DNA of 12,778 bases from Deltaproteobacteria bacterium (GCA_016874895.1 VGSX01000082.1:1-12778); one strand, 5' to 3'. Positions 1-7,117 are shown, counted from the first letter of the stretch. Made by a program: numbers and translations. Notes: a model not told the origin generated them from the letters alone.

Positions 1-123
1 CTGAGCGTATCTTCGGATGGTCTTTCGATCGATCCCCGTCTTTCGCTCAATCTCCCTCTGGCTCACGCCTTTACTCAGCAATGTCTTGATCGTCGTTTGC
101 AAATCCGGCTTCAAAACGTTCAT
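1..123 (-). CDS. istA: IS21-family transposase IstA, N-terminal part (runs off left edge)
   Basis: Reading leftward from ATG at 123-121, the frame gives 41 residues starting MNVLKPDLQTTIKTLLSKG and continuing through SQREIERKTGIDRKTIRRY to the window edge. This is the N-terminal helix-turn-helix typical of IS21-family IstA proteins, where a 'GxSxREIxRxxGxxRKTIRRY' recognition helix binds the terminal repeats of the element. The catalytic DDE core would lie to the left and is not visible. ATG 123 is preferred over the in-frame ATG at 138 because GGGAGAGAG lies just upstream of it, whereas nothing like a ribosome site precedes 138. The element's terminal repeats lie about 100 bases upstream, as expected. 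Whether the rest of istA and the partner istB survive cannot be told from this window. Confidence 0.8.
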   Translation of the reverse strand, partial: MNVLKPDLQTTIKTLLSKGVSQREIERKTGIDRKTIRRYAQ

Positions 124-210
124 CCTTCTCTCTCCCATCTGTCTGATGCCAACAAATGAGAGCTTGTACGTTCTGTCGCCGTTCGGGCAGTTTTTCTTGG
201 AAATCAGGCC

Positions 211-265
211 CGCTTAGTGGGGGATTTTGAAGTGGCCACAGGTGGGGGATTTTGGGTGGCCATCA
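211..265. repeat. Terminal repeats of the IS21-family element
   Basis: Two near-identical copies lie in tandem: GTGGGGGATTTTGaaGTGGCC (217-237) and GTGGGGGATTTTGgGTGGCC (242-261). Repeated short motifs at each end, bound by the IstA helix-turn-helix, are characteristic of IS21 elements. Read on the - strand the block begins TGATGGCCACCC. IS21 ends usually begin with TG, so I place the tip near 265; this exact boundary is inferred. The 95 bases between this tip and the next element (266-360) hold no gene that I can recognise. Confidence 0.65.
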
Positions 266-360
266 GGGGGATGAATAGTCATATTTGAGGGGTAGTGAGA
301 TCATAAAGTCCAGGATTTATGCGGGTTTTATGATTTAAAGGGGGTGCTTTTGGCCCAAAT

Positions 361-375
361 ACATAGGCACACGAC
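361..375 (+). repeat. Left terminal repeat of IS1634-family element
   Basis: ACATAGGCACACGAC at 361-375 recurs identically and in the same orientation at 1802-1816. Its first nine-base core CATAGGCAC is found inverted at 1871-1879. It lies about 50 bases upstream of the transposase start, where the outer end of the element is expected. Confidence 0.6.
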
Positions 376-426
376 TTGTAATTTTATTCTTTACTTTTAG
401 AGATAGTATATGCTTAAATAATAGGC

Positions 427-1807
427 ATGTATTTGCGTACCACAAAACGAAAGAACAAAGACGGCTCCGTCGTGGAATATTACCAATTGGCCCATAATGT
501 CTGGAATCAGCAGAGCAATCAGGCGGTGGCCAAGATCATCCATAATTTCGGCCGGGCCGATGAATTAGATCGGAGCAGTCTGGTTCGCTTGTGCAAATCC
601 ATTGCCCGGGTGTGCGGGGTGGAAGTCAATGAGCAGCTCACTGCACCCCAGAAGGATAAGCGGGCTGTCCGAGATCAAGATATGCTTCCCGACGAGGTCA
701 AGCTTATCCAAACCCGGGAACTTGGCACGGCAATGGCTCTGGAAGTGCTTTGGGAACGGCTGGGGATCGCCTCGGCGCTCAAAAAAATAATCAAACAGCA
801 GGGTTATAACGAGGCCTATGAGCGGGCGCTCTTCGCCATGACGGCCAACCGTTTGTGTGAGCCGGAGTCGAAGCTGGGCGTCTGGGATCGCTGGCTCAGC
901 AAGGTGCATTTACCTTCCTGTCAAGGCCTCAGATTAGATCAGATGTATGAGGCCATGGATTTTTTGCAGGCCCATAGTGCCGCCGTGGAGGAGGCGGTAT
1001 TTTTTCGCACGGCTCATCTCTTCAATCTGGATGTTGATCTCATTTTCTACGATACCACCACGGCGGCGTTCTCCCTTGACGAAGAGGACACTGATGGCCT
1101 GCGCCGCTTCGGTCGCCCGAAAAACGGCGGCTGGAATCCCCAGGTCGTGATTGCCCTGGCGGTGACCCGGGATGGCTTGCCGGTGCGCAGCTGGGTCTTC
1201 CCGGGCAATACCACCGATGTCAACACCGTGGCCAAAGTCAAAGCGGATTTAAAGGATTGGCAATTGGGTCGGGCCCTCTTGGTGGCTGACTCCGGCATGA
1301 ATTCTCAGGACAATCGCCGGAAACTCGCCAAGGCCTGTGGGAAATATCTTCTGGCGGTGCGGCTGGGCAGCGTTGCCGAGGTCAAGGAGGAAGTGCTGCC
1401 GCGGTCTGGCCGCTACAAAATTATTGCCGAAAACTTACATGCCAAAGAAGTGCTCGTCGGCGATGGCGAACGTCGGCGGCGCTATATCGTCTGCTATAAT
1501 CCCCGGGAGGCGAAACGTCAACGGCAGCACCGGGAGCAGGTAATCAAAGAAGCGGATTGAAGCGCATATCAAGATTTGTGTTCTGGCCCTGTTGCTGGCC
1601 CGAGCCGCAGAACGGCACTGTCAGCTCCCCTGGGCGCGGCTCAGAGACGACCTGAGCACCCTCCAGGCCACCGAGTTCCAGACCCCTAATTTTCAATTCT
1701 TTCAGCGGAATGAACCCTCCCCAAACCTGCTTTCAACTCTCAAATCTCTTGAAATTCCAATGCCTAAAGTTGTTTTAAGCATCTATCCCACCACTACTGA
1801 AACATAG
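427..1807 (+). pseudogene. IS1634-family transposase with internal deletion and frame break
   Basis: The first 377 codons (427-1560) start MYLRTTKRKNKDGS and match the N-terminal two thirds of IS1634-family DDE transposases. The first catalytic Asp is D209 in the FYDTTTAAF motif and the second is D288 in the LLVADSGMN motif. The frame then stops at 1558-1560. From about 1550 the next frame reads KRIEAHIKICVLALLLARA and continues to TAG at 1805-1807. That is the recognisable C-terminal end of the same family ('RRIEAHIxLCVLALLL'). The junction lies at about 1550, inside 'ATCAAAGAAG|CGGATTGAAG'. The missing middle segment, which I estimate at about 150-200 codons, normally carries the third catalytic acid and its 'W.VE..FR' surroundings. 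The gene therefore cannot make an active transposase. The start is ATG 427, with only a weak ribosome site. Confidence 0.87.
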
Positions 1808-1879
1808 GCACACGACCGATTTTTGACAGCAACCTAACCAACTGAGATTACTCTGATTATAGCTCAGCACGTGCCTATG
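1802..1879. repeat. Right-end region of IS1634-family element, with direct and inverted copies of the tip
   Basis: ACATAGGCACACGAC (1802-1816) is a direct copy of the left tip and contains the transposase stop codon TAG. GTGCCTATG (1871-1879) is the inverted copy of the tip and the likely true right end. The 54 bases between have no other feature that I see. Confidence 0.5.
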
Positions 1880-2326
1880 CGTCCGAAATGCAGGTGATGG
1901 AGCCAACGCCATATTGTGCTGTCACTAATTGTGGCCACAAGACCGGATTGCCGAACCTGTCTGCTCAAATCGGCAATGCTCCAACGTGCCAGAGGGGCCT
2001 GATATGCTGTTGGCATCTCACAGGCAAGAGCTTTGATCTGTACGATCAGATCAGGGGGGGAAAAACCTGGGGCGACCAAGCCGAGGACGCTCTTCGAGTC
2101 CCTGGAGACGTTCTTCAAAGAAGCGTTTTCGCCACATGCTAACAACTTCTCGGCAGGTGTTAAGTTGTTTGGCGATTGCATCATTACTGTGTCCCTTGGC
2201 CGCAAGGAGAATCATCTTGGCGCGAATAACTATGAAATATGGCAACATATATTTTGCCGCTCGCCGAGATAGTTCCCGAGCCTCCTCCCCAGATAGAACT
2301 ATTTTATATGGGCTCTCTCTTGGCAT
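1880..2326 (-). pseudogene. IS630-family transposase, N-terminal fragment with +1 frameshift
   Basis: From ATG 2326-2324, preceded by the ribosome-site-like GGGGGTGGACA, 91 codons read MPRESPYKIVLSGEEARELS and on through GHSNDAIAKQL and RKRFFEERLQGLEERPRLGRP to FFPP. This is the IS630-family N-terminal helix-turn-helix region. The frame stops at 2051-2053 just after a run of T5C7 (minus strand; G7 at 2054-2060). In the +1 frame the protein continues without loss as DLIVQIKALACEMP through ARWSIADL to STIWRWLHHLHFG, matching the next part of IS630 transposases. A run of C6 instead of C7 would make one continuous frame. At 1880 the reading frame enters the right tip of the IS1634-family element and ends at TGA 1864. 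The DDE core is absent. It is dead as a gene here. Confidence 0.8.
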
Positions 2327-2414
2327 TGTCCACCCCCTAAGGGAAACATGCCAGAGAGAACTATCAAATGCAATTAAATACGTTAGTGTGATTATAAAAA
2401 GCTGTACTAAGATT

Positions 2415-3038
2415 TTATCCTGGAAATCGCAATCGTTCCAGTATCTTGAGCACAGCCGGGTCACCAGGCTGTCCTCCTAACATGAGTCTTAAACCAGATA
2501 TAGCCCAGCGGTTGGCATCGGGTCCGAAACGGGTGGTGCGTGAGAGCCAATAGGCTGCCTCTTCCCGGGTAAAGGTGGCCACCCGGCGGGCCATGAGCTC
2601 GACCCGTTCCAGCTCCTTGACCCTGAGTTGCAACCGAAAAAAGAGACCGAGCTTGGCCCCAACTTCCTCATCCAGGGGCAGGCTGAGATGGAGGCGCAAA
2701 CCTGCTTTGGTAAGATACCTTTGCAGCTCCAGAGGGATATCGGCGTTGTCCCTGGCCTGTCCGATAATCTGACGCAGTATTGGGAGGCAATGACGTTGCG
2801 CGGCGCCATAGAGATGCCCGATTTCCACTAAAATTCTTCGGGGAGGAAAAGTTAAAGTGCCTTGATTTTTGCTGGCTGAAGGAGCGCCCACTTCCCGGCG
2901 TTCCTTGATGACCATGACCGGGGGAGGGTAGTCTTTCCACTCCGTCAGGCGCAGGACGTAAGGGGCCTGGGTCACCAGGGGGGCGAGGCGGTGCTGATAA
3001 TATTCCAGAAGATCAAATCCTGTTTTGTTAGATTTCAT
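2415..3038 (-). CDS. Uncharacterised 207-aa protein, partner of the DUF499 ATPase
   Basis: A 207-residue soluble protein starts MKSNKTGFDLLEYYQHRLAP and ends LRFPG. It has no signal peptide, membrane segment or catalytic motif that I recognise. It is rich in Leu and Arg, with probable amphipathic helices around ELERVELMARRVATFTREEA and a mixed N-terminal half (LRLTEWKDYPPPVMVIKE). It lies directly downstream of the large ATPase on the same strand, 42 bases after its stop. Small unknown proteins often accompany DUF499 ATPases in this position, and this could be one of those families (possibly DUF7680, from memory and not checked). No good ribosome site precedes ATG 3038 (upstream GGTAACAAAAA), so translation probably depended on coupling to the upstream gene, now disturbed by a palindrome. 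The IS630 fragment begins only 88 bases after its stop. Confidence 0.72.
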   Translation of the reverse strand: MKSNKTGFDLLEYYQHRLAPLVTQAPYVLRLTEWKDYPPPVMVIKERREVGAPSASKNQGTLTFPPRRILVEIGHLYGAAQRHCLPILRQIIGQARDNADIPLELQRYLTKAGLRLHLSLPLDEEVGAKLGLFFRLQLRVKELERVELMARRVATFTREEAAYWLSRTTRFGPDANRWAISGLRLMLGGQPGDPAVLKILERLRFPG

Positions 3039-3052
3039 TTTTTGTTACCGCT

Positions 3053-3090
3053 ATCTTCGGTAGGGTGGGCAATGCCCACCCTACATCTTC
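3053..3090. repeat. Short palindromic element with flanking direct repeats at gene junction
   Basis: GTAGGGTGGGC (3060-3070), a 3-base loop AAT, and GCCCACCCTAC (3074-3084) form a perfect 11-bp hairpin. ATCTTC occurs on both sides, at 3053-3058 and 3085-3090, as expected for a target duplication. TAGGGTGGGCA-type palindromes are a common dispersed intergenic repeat in many bacterial genomes. Here it supplies the TAG stop of the ATPase gene. On the - strand it is followed by CGAAGATAGC, not by a T-run, so it is not a classical terminator, though it may still stall or stabilise the transcript between the two genes. Confidence 0.75.
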
Positions 3091-6000
3091 TTCAACTCTT
3101 TCACCAGCAGACAAGTGTCGTCAGGTTCGGCAATTTCCAGATCGGCTTCGGTTGCGGCGCCAATTTCGGCCACATGGGCCAACACCTCAAAAAGTTCGTC
3201 CAGGGCCTTCATGCCCTCGGGGGGAACATCCTCCAGGATCAGACGGAGGCGGCCTCCCCGGGATATCTCCAAATCCACCAGGTCCAGGGAGCGGATGGTC
3301 GACGTGGCCCCCCTGGAATAGAAACTTCCTAATTTGGCCAGCAGAGGCCACAGACGCTTAGCGCCTTCAGTGCCGCTCAGGGTAAAGGCCTTGGGGGGGG
3401 CCTCCAGCCAGCCGCGTTTAGCCACGGTGGCAGGAGTAGCAACTATGTGGGTTTTATCGACATGAATGAGGGGGGCGCCACGACCGCAGAGCAGATCAGA
3501 CGGTTTCTGGGACTGTGCGGTATTCCCGTGATACATTGCCATTTTGCCAGTCTGCACAAGGGATTTCAGCTCATCCAGCACCGCCGCCTCACTCACTTCC
3601 CCGTAGGAATCGACTACCTTGGTCAACAGTTGGGTGACGCCGAGAGCTTCATCGGCCTCCACAATTTTATGAATAACTTCCTTGACTTTCTCTTTATCAA
3701 CAACCGCCGGTCCCCAGCCTCGCTTATTGGCACCGGCCAGGGAAATCAGAGACCATCCTGAGTCGGTCAGATCTACATCAAAGGGCACAGGCTCGGTGTC
3801 CCGGCTATAAAAATCCTCAGGGGAGACGCTTTCGCTGGTGGCCAGCCGGAACATGGCCCAGACGCCCCGCTGAATACCGGCACGGATAAGCTGGTCAAAG
3901 ATAGCCGCATCTACCAGGACCGGCCAATGCCGCTTCTGAGTAAAATCGGCTCGGAGGTTCGTTAAACTCGGGGTTTCCGAAGTCTCGAAAAATAGATTCT
4001 TAAGGGCCAGTAATCTTTCGTGTGTTGCCGCCAGTTCGGCAGTAAGCAGTTCGCCTTCATTAATCAGAGTCTGGCTTATTTCCTCCACAATGGCCAGGCC
4101 GGCTTCCCCGGCCCCGGCTTTGATCTCCCGACGGACGATCTGTCTGGTGGCCGATGGATACCATAACGAATCATATGCCTGAGTCGCAGTGGTGAGCAGA
4201 CCTACCTCCCGCTCTTTCATTTTCCGGTCAAAATCGTATTCGTGTAATTTAGCGGTGCTGATACCGTAATTTTCCGGCTGGGTTCTAAGCTTCCGCATCG
4301 CCAGAATAGTGCGGGCCAGCCCCTCCAACCGATTGACCATATCCTGCGCTCTGGCAAGCCTGTCTTCAGTCCATAATTCCCCTTCTGCCCGGACGGTTTG
4401 CGGCACCAGCAGAAAAACCAGGTTCTGATGATGACGAGGGCGGTTCACGCCAACGGAAATGAAAAAGTCTTCAACGTTGACCTGGTCGGCGTCTAAAGCC
4501 ACCATGGCTAAAAAAGGCTTCTTATCATTGTCCGGGATGTGTTCCGGCAGAGATACATCGTGGGCCACCTGGAAGGTGCCTTGCGCACTGGTGACCACTT
4601 TACGGGCCGTAGTTTTGATCAGCTCGTCAACCTGGTCACGGGTAAGGGAACGGCGAATAGTATTCAGGGTTAGGTTTACCGATGGCTCCAGGCTGGCATA
4701 ATAACGCCCGTGGTGAAAACGGAGATATAAAGCCCCCTCATCAAGATCCTCGATTTTATCCAGAGCAATCCTGATCTGAGGAGGAGTTAAGCCAGGGCAG
4801 GCCACGGCAAAAATAGTCTCCGGTTCCGTGATCCCGAACAGGTTGGAACCCAAACCTTCGGACCGGCCCACCAGGCTATGAAGGAAAACGGTCTTCCAGG
4901 TGTATTCATAGAGAGGCAGACCCAGGGGGTGGGGGTTTTTTTGATCTGCCATCTGGGCATAGCTCTGGCCAGGGGCCAGGATGGATGAGTCCGGGCCGCC
5001 GATATCGGCATTGAGCACCGGCAGCAGATCGCCACCACCGGTTCTTCCCAGGATTTCGTCCACAGTCCGAGCATCGGTCAGGGGAATATGAGAAGCATGG
5101 ATCATGGGCGCCTTAATTTTTTTCTGCCATAAACTGCGGGTCACCAGGGCCAACACCCGCAGCACCCCCCGGGTGCTCTGGAACGTTTCGATGGTGGCCA
5201 TTTTAGCATTCAGGAAATTGATAAAAGTAGGATGAAAAGGATAATGGGCCACTAAAATATCCCGAAAAGCATGGTGCGAGGCTCTATCCGGCAAAACCGC
5301 GGCATGGGTCTGATACATCTGGAGATAGGCATCGGCAATTTCTGCGGCTCCCTGATAATCGATGTCCTCAAAAAGACGCTTGGCCAAAATGCGGGAGATT
5401 TCCGCCGCCTGGATCGGCACCAAAGTGGTGGCGTCTCGAGCCACAACGCTGCGCAGGTCTTTTTCCGCCTGCTGGGCTATCTCCCAGGCCTGCTCGTCGT
5501 CCACCTCTTCTCCCTTAACTTTAGTAATTAAAACCCGCAACTTCTCTGTTTCCTTGGCAAAGGCATCGGCGGCGCTGGCGAGCGTGAGAACAATGGCCAG
5601 GCCGGCATGAGTGCGGGCGTAACCGTGTAAAGACATCAGAAAAGCAGCCAGGTTCGCCCCGCCGTCAGGACGGGCCGCCTGGAGCCTGGCGGCATATTGA
5701 GCCAACTCGTCCAGCAGGATAAGAACTTTGCGGCCCCGGAAAACGGTTTCAAAGAATTCTTTTCCTGGAGCAGCATGAGAGTTAGCCTCGGTTTCGACCT
5801 GCCGATAAAGCCTCTCCCCCCCGATCTGGAAGGCAATTTCTCCCCACATAGTGTAGGGCAGGAGAGCCCGCCCCATGGGTTTATGGACCGGCAGTTCCTC
5901 TCCGGCTATGCCCACCACATGGATACTCCCCGGTTCCGGCAAGATTTCCGGTCCGATAATCTCCGTAACCGCGGAGGCCAATTCAGCCCCTTTAAAACCG

Positions 6001-6311
6001 AGATGGCTGAGACCGATGAGAATGTGCGTTTTGCCGCCTCCAAATGCCGTCTCCAGCCGATGAATGGCCGGCGCGGCGTTATCACCGGCTAAGCGGCGAA
6101 AAACATCAGCAAAAATTAACTTTAAATTATCGGTGGGATAGGTGGCATCCTGGAAAAACTGCCGCCCGTCGGTATAAAGGGAGTGGATAATCCCAGGTTT
6201 GCCCCGATAAAAATCTATCACCTGGCTTAAACTGGCTGTAAAGATTTCTGGATTAAAAGTCCCCTCTAAAATATCTCGTCGCGGTGTGCATATGGTTAAA
6301 ATTGATTGCAT
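3081..6311 (-). CDS. DUF499-type P-loop ATPase, putative anti-phage defence protein
   Basis: The 1076-residue cytoplasmic protein has an N-terminal ATPase domain. The Walker A loop is AFGGGKTH (residues 89-96, K94/T95) and the Walker B strand is KVLILLDELAQY (D201, E202). The GGGKT form with 'RLETAFGGGKTH' ahead of it and the early 'IDFYRGKPGIIHSLYTDGRQ' stretch are typical of DUF499 proteins (COG1483), which are about this long. The remainder includes a probable helical section around residues 690-830 and a C-terminal third without recognisable catalytic motifs. DUF499 ATPases are distantly comparable to the large BREX ATPases (BrxC/PglY) and are found in defence islands, usually with a DUF1156 methyltransferase and a helicase; neither is seen here. 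A ribosome site GGGAGG (6321-6316) precedes ATG 6311, which overlaps the upstream stop (TGATG). The C-terminus was apparently altered by a palindrome insertion. The frame is intact, so the gene may be functional; the defence role is inferred from the family. Confidence 0.88.
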   Translation of the reverse strand: MQSILTICTPRRDILEGTFNPEIFTASLSQVIDFYRGKPGIIHSLYTDGRQFFQDATYPTDNLKLIFADVFRRLAGDNAAPAIHRLETAFGGGKTHILIGLSHLGFKGAELASAVTEIIGPEILPEPGSIHVVGIAGEELPVHKPMGRALLPYTMWGEIAFQIGGERLYRQVETEANSHAAPGKEFFETVFRGRKVLILLDELAQYAARLQAARPDGGANLAAFLMSLHGYARTHAGLAIVLTLASAADAFAKETEKLRVLITKVKGEEVDDEQAWEIAQQAEKDLRSVVARDATTLVPIQAAEISRILAKRLFEDIDYQGAAEIADAYLQMYQTHAAVLPDRASHHAFRDILVAHYPFHPTFINFLNAKMATIETFQSTRGVLRVLALVTRSLWQKKIKAPMIHASHIPLTDARTVDEILGRTGGGDLLPVLNADIGGPDSSILAPGQSYAQMADQKNPHPLGLPLYEYTWKTVFLHSLVGRSEGLGSNLFGITEPETIFAVACPGLTPPQIRIALDKIEDLDEGALYLRFHHGRYYASLEPSVNLTLNTIRRSLTRDQVDELIKTTARKVVTSAQGTFQVAHDVSLPEHIPDNDKKPFLAMVALDADQVNVEDFFISVGVNRPRHHQNLVFLLVPQTVRAEGELWTEDRLARAQDMVNRLEGLARTILAMRKLRTQPENYGISTAKLHEYDFDRKMKEREVGLLTTATQAYDSLWYPSATRQIVRREIKAGAGEAGLAIVEEISQTLINEGELLTAELAATHERLLALKNLFFETSETPSLTNLRADFTQKRHWPVLVDAAIFDQLIRAGIQRGVWAMFRLATSESVSPEDFYSRDTEPVPFDVDLTDSGWSLISLAGANKRGWGPAVVDKEKVKEVIHKIVEADEALGVTQLLTKVVDSYGEVSEAAVLDELKSLVQTGKMAMYHGNTAQSQKPSDLLCGRGAPLIHVDKTHIVATPATVAKRGWLEAPPKAFTLSGTEGAKRLWPLLAKLGSFYSRGATSTIRSLDLVDLEISRGGRLRLILEDVPPEGMKALDELFEVLAHVAEIGAATEADLEIAEPDDTCLLVKELKKM

Positions 6312-6601
6312 CAGCCCTCCCTGACTTCGGTTAGGAATCTATACGGTTTTCTGGCATAGTAGCACTTTTGCCGGCGGAATTCAAATGTTACCGGCGCCCC
6401 TGGCAAAAACTTGGAAGAATTGAGCTGCCCCGGCGTAACATGCCGTGCTTTGAAGCTATTCACCTTTCCCCCTGCTTGAAAACCGATGCCTGGAAGCTTC
6501 CAGTTTCCTCTTCGGGGCTGATACAATGCGGTTTTTTGAACATTGGGAGGAATGAACTGTAATCCCTCTGTTTCAAAATCTGGACGCTTTAATGAGGCCA
6601 T
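6311..6601 (-). CDS. Small basic protein of unknown function, coupled to DUF499 gene
   Basis: A 96-residue frame from ATG 6601 starts MASLKRPDFETEGLQFIPPN and ends KPYRFLTEVREG. A TTG five codons earlier (6616) is an alternative start. The protein is rich in Lys, Arg and aromatic residues, with no membrane segment or cysteine motif (one Cys). I do not recognise a family. Its stop overlaps the ATPase start by one base (TGATG), and the ATPase ribosome site lies inside its last codons, which argues that it is really translated and coupled. No convincing ribosome site precedes its own start. A weak promoter-like TATATT lies at 6633-6628 on the - strand, which would leave a very short leader. It may be a small accessory subunit of the ATPase or the remnant of a longer upstream gene. 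Confidence 0.5.
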   Translation of the reverse strand: MASLKRPDFETEGLQFIPPNVQKTALYQPRRGNWKLPGIGFQAGGKVNSFKARHVTPGQLNSSKFLPGAPVTFEFRRQKCYYARKPYRFLTEVREG

Positions 6602-6616
6602 AATCTGTGATGGCAA

Positions 6617-6840
6617 TTATTTTTGTTAATATAATCAATTTGTTACAAAACAAGATTGGTATTTTTTCCAGACCGGTATAATTTTTTGAACCGGATGTCC
6701 GGCAAACAGAACATTTTCCAGATCGACAATTAACAACCCATATTATATCTTATTGATATTTAATTAATATTTAATATTTTTCCCAATGGCATGGATTATG
6801 CAGTCATTAGTTAACAAACAATTAGGTGGAGTGGCCAAGA
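6617..6840. other. AT-rich intergenic region between leftward cassette and rnr side
   Basis: These 224 bases have no coding potential that I can support and are far more AT-rich than either flank, especially 6740-6780. TATAAT occurs on the + strand at 6677-6682 and on the - strand at 6747-6742, but neither has a good -35 box at 17 bases. The small inverted motif CCGGatgtCCGG lies at 6691-6702. The region most likely carries the promoter of the leftward DUF499 cassette. The exact promoter cannot be decided by eye. Confidence 0.4.
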
Positions 6841-7008
6841 TTAATTTGTTTTAGTTTTTGAACAGAGTGCTTCTTGTCCAGAGTAAAAGCCAACCCCAAA
6901 TCGGCTTTTTAATCGGGGAACTGATTCATCGGCTACCCCTTTATACCACCTAAACGTTTTGATGAAGGTCACAACCTCCATATCATCCCACGAAAAGGGG
7001 CCAGGCAT
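6841..7008 (-). CDS. Possible 55-aa protein, unknown function
   Basis: A 55-codon frame runs from ATG 7008 (MPGPFSWDDMEVVTFIKTFR...) to TAA 6841, ending CSKTKTN. It has an excellent ribosome-site sequence, AAAGGAGGGAGGGG, just upstream. Composition looks protein-like (WDDMEVVTFI, RFGVGFYSGQEAL) but I recognise no family. The frame is open further upstream into the 5' part of rnr, but that extension is antisense to rnr and looks like a shadow. The start codon lies in the loop of a perfect hairpin, so either translation is controlled by RNA structure or the frame is a chance one and the hairpin has another job. Support is the ribosome site only. Confidence 0.3.
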   Translation of the reverse strand: MPGPFSWDDMEVVTFIKTFRWYKGVADESVPRLKSRFGVGFYSGQEALCSKTKTN

Positions 7009-7016
7009 CTGGCCCC
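6997..7016 (-). other. Perfect 8-bp hairpin, terminator-like on the - strand
   Basis: GGGGCCAG (6997-7004), loop GCAT, then CTGGCCCC (7009-7016). On the - strand the stem is followed by TTTTCG, giving a modest T-run as in a Rho-independent terminator. On the + strand it is followed by TCCCTCC, so it would not terminate that way. The ATG of the possible 55-codon gene sits in the loop and part of its ribosome site in the stem. It could instead block leftward transcription escaping from the rnr region. Confidence 0.45.
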
Positions 7017-7088
7017 TCCCTCCTTTCAGGACCTGTTCACCATATACCCTCAGGGAGTAGTCTATTTCCTCCTGTTGCCAATAACAAC

Positions 7089-7117
7089 TTGCTTTATCCG
7101 GCCGGATGCGTTTATAT
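7089..7117 (+). promoter_or_regulatory. Candidate sigma-70 promoter for rnr
   Basis: TTGCTT (7089-7094), a 17-base spacer, and TTATAT (7112-7117). The expected start of transcription near 7124 leaves a leader of about 15 bases that contains TAAGGA (7128-7133) ahead of ATG 7139. This arrangement favours 7139 over the in-frame ATG at 7106, which would lie upstream of the transcript. Confidence 0.45.

Larger units (their letters stand above)
362..1879 (+). mobile_element. Internally deleted IS1634-family insertion sequence
   Basis: The element is defined by an IS1634-type transposase reading frame (427-1807) bounded by CATAGGCAC at 362-370 and its exact inverted copy GTGCCTATG at 1871-1879. Beyond these 9 bases the ends match only partially. 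An additional copy of the left end in the same orientation lies at the transposase stop codon (1802-1816). The span is about 1.5 kb; intact relatives are close to 2 kb, and the difference is accounted for by a central gap in the transposase gene. I see no clear target-site duplication. The right end abuts an IS630-family transposase fragment in mid-gene, so this element probably inserted into that older IS. The other half of the IS630 gene is not found on the left side, which implies later deletion or rearrangement. Confidence 0.7.

Noticed and set aside
3060..3084. Palindrome as an intrinsic terminator between the ATPase and the 207-aa gene
   Set aside because: Neither strand has a T-run after the stem; the flanking duplications fit an inserted repeat better.
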